Source of the DNA: an uncultured Mesorhizobium sp. | GTDB lineage: Bacteria > Pseudomonadota > Alphaproteobacteria > Rhizobiales > Rhizobiaceae | Assembly (NCBI GenBank): GCA_950071955.1 | Contig: CATMOC010000135.1 | Location: 1 to 8,445, forward strand | Direction: 5' to 3' | Length of the DNA: 8,445 nucleotides | Part shown: one piece after another, positions 1 through 4,057 of the stretch | Layout: each line of letters opens with the position of its first letter | How positions within the stretch are numbered: the stretch's first letter is position 1 | Position numbers and translations under genes: made by a program | Notes under the pieces: generated by a model | What the model was told of the DNA's origin: nothing | Seen by the model: only the letters and a program-made list of their open reading frames with translations | Databases searched by the model: none

Positions 1-311
1 GGGGGGTAGCTTCAAGGGATGGTTAATGCGCGATTAGCGGAAATCATGTCCGCTCCGGCCGCTTCCACGGCACGATCTCCGGCCCGCGCGGCGACAAACC
101 GTTACGGATCAGCGATATAGGTGGTTACCCGGAAATGTCCTGCTTAGCTAGAAGTCGTCTCGAATTCGATTCGAACCCGAGCCATTCAAAACCATTTCCA
201 ATTTTATGAAATCTTGACCGCCGGCCGCAATCCGGTGTTGGGCCGGCTGTGCGAGAAGAGCGCAATGGCTAATCCGCCATCTCATCGGAGATCGGACGAC
301 AGGGCATCGAC
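1..311. other. Left-edge region without a convincing gene
   Basis: No reading frame here has both a plausible start site and a recognisable protein. A 33-codon frame (ATG at 19, stop at 118-120) has no ribosome binding site at a usable distance. The in-frame GGG GGG TAG at 1-9 could be the tail of a gene off the left edge, but three codons cannot show this. An AT-rich patch lies at about 182-213 inside otherwise GC-rich sequence and probably belongs to the upstream control region of the gene at 312. I could not place a convincing -35/-10 pair there: a CTTGAC at 213-218 has no -10 partner about 17 nt further on. Confidence 0.5.
22..37 (-). promoter_or_regulatory. Candidate CtrA-binding site
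   Basis: The minus strand reads CTAA, seven bases, then TTAAC, continuing as TTAACCAT. The known CtrA consensus in alphaproteobacteria is TTAA-N7-TTAAC, so there is a single mismatch, and the right half plus its flank is an exact match to the common half-site. It could serve a minus-strand gene off the left edge or the gene at 312. Short sites like this occur by chance, so this is only a candidate. Confidence 0.3.
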
Positions 312-623
312 ATGGGATTTCTGATCCGGACAATCTTCTGGTTCTCGCTGGTGCTGCTGGTCCTGCCGCTGTCGCCAGAGGACTCCAGCGGCGCCGCCGA
401 CCCCGTCGGCGCCTTCGAGGCGATCAACGCCGCGCGCGAAGCGGTCGGGGATCTGAGCGGAATGTGCGAGCGCAGGCCGGAAATCTGCGAGACCGGGCGG
501 GCGGCGTTCCACACAATCGGCGTCCGCGCCCGCGAAGGCGCCCGCATCGCCTACGAATTCCTCGACACCCAGGTTGAAGAGCCTGACGGGACGATCACGA
601 CCGGCGGCGTCCCGGTCGAGTGA
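312..623 (+). CDS. DUF5330-type small membrane-anchored protein
   Basis: A 103-residue protein of unknown function. Residues 5-21 form one hydrophobic helix, either an uncleaved N-terminal anchor or a signal peptide. The rest is a hydrophilic domain expected outside the cytoplasmic membrane. It has two cysteines, C52 and C59, in the segment MCERRPEICETG, which I recall as the conserved core of DUF5330 proteins of Hyphomicrobiales; if periplasmic, these could form a disulfide (inference). The ATG at 312 is preceded by AGGG about 8 nt upstream and places the hydrophobic helix right at the N-terminus. It lies just upstream of sufE, an arrangement I recall from related genomes, but the 127-nt gap and the separate sufE promoter argue against a strict operon. 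The family assignment is from memory of the motif; the molecular role is unknown. Confidence 0.75.
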   Translation: MGFLIRTIFWFSLVLLVLPLSPEDSSGAADPVGAFEAINAAREAVGDLSGMCERRPEICETGRAAFHTIGVRAREGARIAYEFLDTQVEEPDGTITTGGVPVE

Positions 624-632
624 CGGAGACTC

Positions 633-654
633 CGGGGCGGTCATCGCCGTCCCG
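633..654 (+). other. GC-rich hairpin after the DUF5330-type gene
   Basis: Nine pairs can form (633-641 with 646-654, two of them G-U) around a 4-nt loop, starting 9 nt after the stop codon at 621-623. No T-run follows, so it is not a classical intrinsic terminator. It could stabilise the 3' end of the transcript or slow polymerase before the sufE promoter. Confidence 0.25.
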
Positions 655-697
655 TTCGATACCGCGAGCCCGCCCCGCGACGTGACGGGCCCCAGGC

Positions 698-726
698 GGT
701 GACTCTGGCGCATCCAGCCCCTATAT
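698..726 (+). promoter_or_regulatory. Probable housekeeping promoter of sufE
   Basis: GGTGAC (698-703), a 17-nt spacer, then CTATAT (721-726). The known RpoD consensus of Sinorhizobium meliloti is CTTGAC-N17-CTATAT, so the -10 matches fully, the spacing is exact and the -35 matches 4 of 6. Transcription would begin near 733, giving a leader of about 18 nt that still contains the GAGAGG ribosome binding site at 736-741. Two GANTC methylation sites (701-705 and 729-733) sit on the -35 and at the expected start point. Confidence 0.5.
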
Positions 727-750
727 GGGACTCCAGAGAGGCGCCATCGA

Positions 751-1179
751 ATGACTGCCGACATCGATTCCATCATCGACGACTTTTCTTTCCTCGACGA
801 TTGGGAAGATCGGTACCGCTATGTCATCGACCTCGGCCGCGACCTGCCGCCTTTCGCCGAGGCCGACAAGAACGACGTCAATCGCGTGCCCGGTTGCGTC
901 AGCCAGGTCTGGCTGACCACGAAGATCGGCCCCGGCGACGATCCGGTCATCCAGTTCGCCGGCGATTCGGACGCGCACATCGTCCGCGGTCTCGTGGCCC
1001 TGATGCTTGCGCTCTATTCGGGACGGCCGGCGAGCGAGATCGTGGCCACGGATGCCGATGCGGTCCTGGCGAAGCTCGGGCTGGACGAGCATCTCACTCC
1101 CCAGCGCTCGAACGGCCTGCGTTCGATGGTCAAGCGCATCCGCCGCGATGCACAGGCGGCCCTCAGCGAAAGCGCCTGA
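751..1179 (+). CDS. sufE: SufE family cysteine desulfuration protein
   Basis: SufE accepts the persulfide sulfur from the cysteine desulfurase SufS on its own active-site cysteine and passes it to the SufBCD scaffold for Fe-S cluster assembly in the cytoplasm. The 142-residue length fits the family (about 140). The catalytic cysteine is C49 within VPGCVSQVW, the hallmark loop of SufE/CsdE. The C-terminal stretch LDEHLTPQRSNGLRSM (111-126) matches the family motif around HLSPSRSNGL. The ATG at 751 has GAGAGG 9 nt upstream. No other suf gene is visible, so this copy stands apart from any main suf operon, as I recall for other Hyphomicrobiales. It converges on the DUF6456 gene with only 3 nt between the two stop codons. 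Family assignment is secure; the SufS partner is inferred. Confidence 0.95.
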   Translation: MTADIDSIIDDFSFLDDWEDRYRYVIDLGRDLPPFAEADKNDVNRVPGCVSQVWLTTKIGPGDDPVIQFAGDSDAHIVRGLVALMLALYSGRPASEIVATDADAVLAKLGLDEHLTPQRSNGLRSMVKRIRRDAQAALSESA

Positions 1180-1190
1180 CGGTCAGCGCT
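1171..1190. other. Hairpin spanning both convergent stop codons
   Basis: AGCGC-C-TGA, loop CGG, TCA-GCGCT: eight pairs with one bulged C. The sufE stop (TGA, 1177-1179) pairs with the stop of the opposite gene (TCA on this strand, 1183-1185), so both transcripts end in the same hairpin. Neither side has a proper T-run, so efficient intrinsic termination is doubtful. It may still mark the shared 3' boundary of the two transcripts. Confidence 0.3.
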
Positions 1191-1986
1191 CGCTCATTTC
1201 GGGGCGGTAGTCCTCCGCGCCCCAATGAAGGATGCTTCCTCCGGATACCTTTTTCCGCTCCGGCTCGTAGTGGCGCGCAAGCGCGGCGAGCGCGGTCTTG
1301 AGAACCACCTTTGCCGACCGTGCCGGCCAGGCCCGCTCGATCTCCACCGTCTCCAGCCCTTTCAGAAAGCAGCAGACATCCACGAGGAGACCGGCGAGTT
1401 CGGGCCCAACGCCCGTCAGCGCGGCGTTGACGCGTTGCCGGGCGGCGACCGCGCCGTCCGTCAGTTCCGCGCTCGCGCCCGGCGTGCCCATCGGCCGGCC
1501 GGAGGTTCCGGCCGCGCTCCAGTTGGCGCCCAGCCGGGGAAGAAGCTGCCCCCGCGTGTAGTCCGCGCGCAGGCGTTCGCCCGCCCGGAACTCCCTGGCC
1601 TCCAGGAAAGGCTTGCCGTCCTTCGCCTTGCGCCGGGCGAGCTGACCGAGCGGCGATTCCGACAGGTTCGCAAGTGCGTTCCGGCGCCCCTCCGGAAGCT
1701 CGACCGAAGCGGAGCCGATCTCCACGTGTTGCCCCAGGCAGTTTTCGTCACGCATGCGGGCAAACGCCGACACGCCCGTCGGAGTTAGGCACGCGACACG
1801 GTCCGAGACCGTCACGAGCGACCGGCGCAAAAGCCCGTCGAACGAAATCCGGCTGGCCGAAATCGTTCCGAGCCGCTGCGACGTGAGCCTGATCCGGTCG
1901 GCGCGGGCGCAGTCTTCCACGCAGGCCGGGCCGAATGAAAGAAGCCGGAGGATGCGGAGATCCTCCTTTTCGCTCTGGCCGGTCAT
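1183..1986 (-). CDS. DUF6456 domain-containing protein, probable DNA-associated
   Basis: A 267-residue soluble protein with no signal peptide or membrane helix. Residues about 8-75 look like a winged-helix region (LRILRLLSFG, then ISFDGLLRRSLVTVS and LTPTGVSAF), which suggests DNA binding but has not been tested. Residues about 108-242 carry what I recognise as DUF6456: SESPLGQLARRK, FRAGERLRADYTR, a variable linker rich in G, A and S, then GVGPELAGLLVDVCCFLKGL and WPARSAKVVLKTALAALARHY. The paired cysteines are C205 and C206. The molecular function is not known to me. The ATG at 1986 follows the TGA of the HTH gene with no gap (TGAATG), with GGAG 9 nt upstream, so the two are surely co-transcribed and probably translationally coupled. 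That points to a shared role, perhaps in regulation or chromosome biology (inference). Confidence 0.8.
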   Translation of the reverse strand: MTGQSEKEDLRILRLLSFGPACVEDCARADRIRLTSQRLGTISASRISFDGLLRRSLVTVSDRVACLTPTGVSAFARMRDENCLGQHVEIGSASVELPEGRRNALANLSESPLGQLARRKAKDGKPFLEAREFRAGERLRADYTRGQLLPRLGANWSAAGTSGRPMGTPGASAELTDGAVAARQRVNAALTGVGPELAGLLVDVCCFLKGLETVEIERAWPARSAKVVLKTALAALARHYEPERKKVSGGSILHWGAEDYRPEMSER

Positions 1987-2430
1987 TCAGATGCGCTCCA
2001 TTCCCCTGAGCGCCGCGCGCGCCACCCTTTCCGTCATCAGGACGAGCGCGTCGAAATCGGCATCGTCGCGCATGTCTTCGATGAGATGGCACGCGTGCAG
2101 GACGGTCGTCCGGTCGCGGCCGAAACCGCGGCCCACCTCGCTCATCGTCAAGCCCATGACGACGTGGGTGACGTACATGGCGATCTGCCGAACCCGCGCG
2201 ACGCTGGTGCATGTCCTGCCGGGCTGCCGGAGTTCGCGCCCGCTGACGTTGAAGAGAGCGGCCGCAATATCGATCATGCAGTCGCAGATGCCGACATTGC
2301 GTTCGAGCGCGGAGGATGAACATTCCGATACGCCCTTCGTGGAACCGCACCCGGTCCGGTCCCGGTCGCTGTCGGCAGATGACGGTTGCCGTTGCTCTCT
2401 GACGATCTGGCAGGCGGTACTGGACGGCAC
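1987..2430 (-). CDS. DnaA domain IV-like helix-turn-helix protein
   Basis: A 147-residue protein whose residues about 45-125 resemble the C-terminal DNA-binding domain of DnaA: SVARVRQIAMYVTHVVMGL (76-94), then the helix-turn-helix MSEVGRGFGRDRTTVLHACH (96-115). This fits the DnaA signature (G-x-x-F-x-R-D-H-T-T-V), except that the base-contacting H is R106 here. The AAA+ ATPase domain of DnaA is absent, so it cannot act as an initiator by itself. It could bind DnaA-box-like or other sites as a regulator (inference). The chosen start is GTG at 2430 with GAGGGGG upstream (7-nt gap); residues 1-44 are low-complexity and poorly supported. An alternative is the ATG at 2277 (M52), but that would cut into the conserved region. 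It is the first gene of a two-gene unit with the DUF6456 protein. Confidence 0.8.
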   Translation of the reverse strand: MPSSTACQIVREQRQPSSADSDRDRTGCGSTKGVSECSSSALERNVGICDCMIDIAAALFNVSGRELRQPGRTCTSVARVRQIAMYVTHVVMGLTMSEVGRGFGRDRTTVLHACHLIEDMRDDADFDALVLMTERVARAALRGMERI

Positions 2431-2445
2431 GGCGCTTCCCCCTCG

Positions 2446-2474
2446 TTATAGGAATATGTTCCTCTTATATCGAG
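2446..2474 (-). promoter_or_regulatory. Candidate promoter of the HTH-DUF6456 unit
   Basis: On the minus strand: CTCGAT (-35, 2474-2469), a 17-nt spacer, CTATAA (-10, 2451-2446). Against the alphaproteobacterial CTTGAC-N17-CTATAT this is 4 of 6 and 5 of 6 with exact spacing. Transcription would start near 2439, leaving under 10 nt before the GTG at 2430 and trimming the ribosome binding site. Either the leader is very short, the promoter is wrong, or translation starts further in. Confidence 0.3.
2450..2463. promoter_or_regulatory. Inverted repeat AGGAA-TATG-TTCCT, candidate operator
   Basis: Perfect 5-bp arms around a 4-nt centre, inside the spacer of the candidate promoter and touching its -10. 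Flanking TATA on both sides roughly extends the symmetry. The position suits a repressor site controlling the HTH-DUF6456 unit, perhaps autoregulation by the HTH protein (inference). It is not a LexA box: the alphaproteobacterial GTTC-N7-GTTC pattern is not met. Confidence 0.3.
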
Positions 2475-2646
2475 ACGGAAGGATGGTGTGAACAAAATAG
2501 CAACGGAAAAAGGCCCGCCTTGCCGCGAACTCGTTGATCTTCCTGTGTGTTTTCGAAAAGACTTTCGGCAACGCGGCGGAATCTCTCCCCGCTCCGCCGG
2601 CGGCGGGCATGCTTGCAACCATATTCAACCGGAATGGAGCAGGCGG

Positions 2647-2994
2647 ATGCCGGCAATCGCCAGAGAAGCTCAGTTGTTCGAAGCCGCCCGGGCGCGCGAG
2701 ATCGCGTTCGCTCGGGCATCGGCGGCGTTCTTCCTCGCCACGGGCATCGACCTTGCAACCGCGATGGGCGCGGAGGGGGAACACAAGGCGGCGATCCGGA
2801 GAAGGGTTCAGCGCCTGCTCGAACGCGAAAGGCTCCGCGGCGGAGCCCGGCACTGGAGCTACGACCTCAACCGTCACATCGCCCTGAAGCAGGCGCTCGC
2901 ATTCATCGATCTTGGTTTGCCCGCCGGCGAATGCACGAAAGCAAAAACGGCGCCCGAAGACGCCGTCTTGACACTTGGCACGATGACCGCTTGA
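2647..2994 (+). CDS. Small conserved-looking protein of unknown function
   Basis: A 115-residue soluble protein that I cannot assign to a function. The start chosen is ATG at 2647, with GGAG at 2636-2639 and a 7-nt gap, a strong site. A longer version from a GTG at 2488 would add 53 residues of no recognisable character. Residues 10-65 are predicted helical and alternate A/L with R/E (FEAARAREIAFARASAAFFL, then RRRVQRLLERERL). Residues 68-92 (ARHWSYDLNRHIALKQALAFIDLGL) look like a conserved C-terminal block. I recall similar short proteins beside mucR in related genomes, but that needs a search. The last 20 or so residues (CTKAKTAPEDAVLTLGTMTA) look unconstrained, and their DNA contains the mucR terminator. 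The stop codon abuts that of mucR. Confidence 0.65.
   Translation: MPAIAREAQLFEAARAREIAFARASAAFFLATGIDLATAMGAEGEHKAAIRRRVQRLLERERLRGGARHWSYDLNRHIALKQALAFIDLGLPAGECTKAKTAPEDAVLTLGTMTA
2943..2969 (-). terminator. Intrinsic terminator of mucR, inside the convergent gene
   Basis: Reading the minus strand: stem AAGACGGCG (2969-2961), loop TCTTCGGG, stem CGCCGTTTT ending in a run of five T (2947-2943). Six Watson-Crick pairs form the GC-rich core, extended by a G-U and two A-T pairs into the T-run. It begins 25 nt after the mucR stop. It is encoded within codons about 99-108 of the plus-strand gene at 2647-2994, so one stretch serves as coding sequence on one strand and terminator on the other. 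Confidence 0.7.
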
Positions 2995-3420
2995 TCAGCG
3001 CGTCTTGCGCTTGCGGCCGAGACCCATCTTCTTGGCGAGCTGCGAACGGGCAGCCGCATAGTTCGGTGCGACCATCGGATAGTTGGCATCGAGGCCCCAC
3101 TTCTCGCGGTACTGGTCGGGCGTAAGTCCGTAGTGGGTCATGAGATGACGCTTCAGCGACTTGAACTTCTTCCCGTCTTCGAGGCAGACGATGTAGTCGT
3201 CGTGTATCGACTTTTTCGGGTTCACCGCCGGCTTGGGCTTCTCGGTGGGCACCTGTTCCGTGCCAGAGCCGACGCGGCCGAGCGCGCTGTGGATGTCGGC
3301 GATCAGGTTCGGGAGTTCCCCGGCAGGAACTGGATTGTTGCTCACGTAGGCGGCGACGACGTCGGCAGTAAGTTCGATGAGCATGTTACCGCTCATAGCA
3401 CTGGATTCGGGTAGTTCCAT
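2995..3420 (-). CDS. mucR: MucR/Ros family zinc-finger transcriptional regulator
   Basis: A global regulator of the Ros/MucR family that in rhizobia, Brucella and relatives represses exopolysaccharide, motility, virulence and cell-cycle genes by binding AT-rich DNA, and usually represses its own gene. The 141-residue length is typical. The N-terminal half (about 14-50) is the oligomerisation region ([31 protein letters not shown]). The zinc-finger core is [22 protein letters not shown]79, D82, H92, H96, with the family's 9-residue spacing between second and third ligands. The second position is D instead of the C of Agrobacterium Ros, a CxxD form known in the family. [13 protein letters not shown] follows, and a basic tail (GLGRKRKTR) ends the protein. 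Start ATG 3420 fits homologue length; its ribosome binding site is weak. It lies 286 nt downstream of mrpG. Confidence 0.93.
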   Translation of the reverse strand: MELPESSAMSGNMLIELTADVVAAYVSNNPVPAGELPNLIADIHSALGRVGSGTEQVPTEKPKPAVNPKKSIHDDYIVCLEDGKKFKSLKRHLMTHYGLTPDQYREKWGLDANYPMVAPNYAAARSQLAKKMGLGRKRKTR

Positions 3421-3457
3421 GGTTTTCAGGCCCCAGTTCGAGGATGGTCGATTGCGT

Positions 3458-3477
3458 TCGGCGTTCTTACGCGCCGA
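3458..3477 (-). other. Short hairpin in the mucR leader
   Basis: TCGGCG and CGCCGA (six pairs) flank an 8-nt loop, about 38 nt before the mucR start codon. If transcription begins near 3520 this lies in the untranslated leader and could affect mRNA stability or translation. No T-run follows, so it is not a terminator. Confidence 0.25.
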
Positions 3478-3486
3478 TCAACGGCG

Positions 3487-3519
3487 ATGTGCGAAATAGG
3501 AATTCTACGATTCGCATAT
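3487..3519. promoter_or_regulatory. Imperfect inverted repeat at the expected mucR start point
   Basis: Arms ATGTGCGAA (3487-3495) and TTCGCATAT (3511-3519) match at 8 of 9 positions around a 15-nt spacer that itself centres on GAATTC. A GATTC (GANTC) methylation site at 3509-3513 runs into the right arm. It lies directly after the predicted -10, where an autorepressor such as MucR would be expected to bind. The function is inferred from position only. Confidence 0.35.
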
Positions 3520-3526
3520 CGGCTAG

Positions 3527-3556
3527 ATAATTGAAGCAATCAAAGTTTCAAGTCAA
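3527..3556 (-). promoter_or_regulatory. Candidate mucR promoter
   Basis: On the minus strand: TTGACT (-35, 3556-3551), an 18-nt spacer, AATTAT (-10, 3532-3527). The -35 is a close match to TTGAC; the -10 is only 4 of 6 against TATAAT. A transcript would begin near 3520 with a leader of about 100 nt. The AT-rich setting and the nearby dyads support this as the control region even if the exact hexamers differ. Confidence 0.35.
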
Positions 3557-3562
3557 TTCAAT
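3548..3562. repeat. Three tandem TCAAN pentamers over the mucR -35
   Basis: TCAAG, TCAAT, TCAAT follow one another without a gap, and a further TCAA starts at 3540. The array covers the candidate -35 element of mucR. Repeats spaced by half a helical turn in a promoter can be operator subsites, but the array is short. Confidence 0.3.
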
Positions 3563-3679
3563 ACAGCAGTTAAGAAAAAAATCTGTCTGGTTACTAGTGT
3601 ATTGTTCGAGATTGACCCTGCGGAATACAACCTCTGCGCGTTTTCCGGGGCGCTTGGTAAGATCGGTGATAGGGATACA

Positions 3680-3693
3680 TTACAAAGTTGTAA
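3680..3693. repeat. Palindrome TTACAAAGTTGTAA downstream of mrpG
   Basis: Perfect 6-bp arms (TTACAA/TTGTAA) around AG, 14 nt past the mrpG stop. The stem is AT-rich and no T-run follows, so it is not a terminator. It could be a protein site or a weak 3'-end RNA structure; its function is unknown. Confidence 0.25.
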
Positions 3694-3706
3694 CATTGAC
3701 CAATTC

Positions 3707-4057
3707 TCAGGCATCGGGGTCCCTGGATTGTTGCGGCATCTCGTCGTGGACGGATCCTTCCCAGAGAGGATAGCCGGCCGCATAGGCCGCCTTTGCCAGG
3801 AGATGCGCCGAAATCGGGGCCGTCAGCAGAAAGAAGACGAAGCCGGCCAGCGCGCGCGTGGCGATCGTGGTTTCGTCCGTATAGACAGCCAGGGCGATCA
3901 GCATCACGCCCGAACCAAGCGTTCCCGCCTTCGACGCGGCATGCATCCGGGTGTAGAATTCCGGCAACCTGAGCAGGCCGATCGAGGCAACCAGCGCGAA
4001 CCCCGATCCCACGATGATCAGGATGCCGGCCAGATAGTTCTGGATGATGTCGATCAT
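3707..4057 (-). CDS. mrpG: Mrp cation/proton antiporter subunit G
   Basis: Small membrane subunit of the Mrp (Mnh/Pha) Na+ or K+/H+ antiporter. At 116 residues it is close to the usual 110-125. Three hydrophobic segments are visible at about 8-29, 46-60 and 69-92. The motif [22 protein letters not shown] (residues 27-48 region) is the signature of MrpG/MnhG/PhaG. The end ([18 protein letters not shown]) is a hydrophilic tail. The ATG at 4057 shares ATGA with the mrpF stop, and GGAGG lies 7 nt before it within the last mrpF codons, so translation is coupled. It is the last gene of the operon. No clear terminator follows. Confidence 0.94.
   Translation of the reverse strand: MIDIIQNYLAGILIIVGSGFALVASIGLLRLPEFYTRMHAASKAGTLGSGVMLIALAVYTDETTIATRALAGFVFFLLTAPISAHLLAKAAYAAGYPLWEGSVHDEMPQQSRDPDA

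Larger units (their letters stand above)
2431..2646. other. Divergent spacer between the HTH gene and the gene at 2647
   Basis: This 216-nt spacer separates two divergent genes. It holds a candidate promoter and dyad for the HTH gene (2446-2474), a small inverted repeat CGAAA-AGAC-TTTCG (2554-2567) and a 10-nt GC palindrome CCGCCGGCGG (2594-2603). I see no convincing -35/-10 pair for the plus-strand gene. A frame open from a GTG at 2488 crosses the spacer in phase with the 2647 gene, but I do not believe it is translated (see the 2647 entry). Confidence 0.4.
3421..3706. other. AT-rich intergenic region between mrpG and mucR
   Basis: 286 nt without a convincing gene, clearly richer in A+T (mainly 3480-3620) than the coding DNA around it. 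It holds the probable mucR promoter, two dyads in the mucR leader, tandem TCAAN repeats, a 7-nt T-run on the minus strand (3581-3575) and a 14-nt palindrome TTACAAAGTTGTAA (3680-3693). Open frames on both strands overlapping 3531-3783 have no recognisable content and poor start sites. I looked for a terminator of the mrp operon just after 3707 and found no GC-rich hairpin followed by T residues. A small RNA gene cannot be excluded. Confidence 0.5.

Noticed and set aside
19..120. Possible 33-residue peptide from ATG at 19
   Set aside because: There is no properly spaced ribosome binding site and the composition is A/R/S-rich, as expected by chance in GC-rich DNA; the start also overlaps the CtrA-like site.
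158..180. TTCGATTCGAACC with flanking CTCG/CGAG, resembling a tRNA T-arm
   Set aside because: The 5-bp T-stem does not close around a 7-nt loop on either strand, and no acceptor, D or anticodon arms fit around it.
699..1301. Long R/P/A-rich plus-strand frame overlapping sufE
   Set aside because: It is a shadow frame of sufE, with the arginine- and proline-rich composition typical of out-of-frame reading in GC-rich genes.
2458..2472. Possible LexA box (GTTC at 2458)
   Set aside because: The alphaproteobacterial pattern needs GTTC-N7-GTTC; the second half here is ATCG.
2594..2603. CCGCCGGCGG palindrome as an operator
   Set aside because: Short GC palindromes are common in DNA of this composition and no other sign supports a function.
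2488..2646. N-terminal extension of the small plus-strand gene from a GTG at 2488
   Set aside because: The ATG at 2647 has a much better ribosome binding site, and the extra 53 residues show no recognisable features.
3575..3600. T-run on the minus strand as an mrp terminator
   Set aside because: No GC-rich stem precedes it; only the short ACTAGT palindrome and CAGACAG are nearby.
3531..3783. Open frames on both strands in the mrpG-mucR gap
   Set aside because: They have no recognisable protein content, they overlap the mrpG end and promoter elements, and the AT-rich content suits regulatory DNA better.
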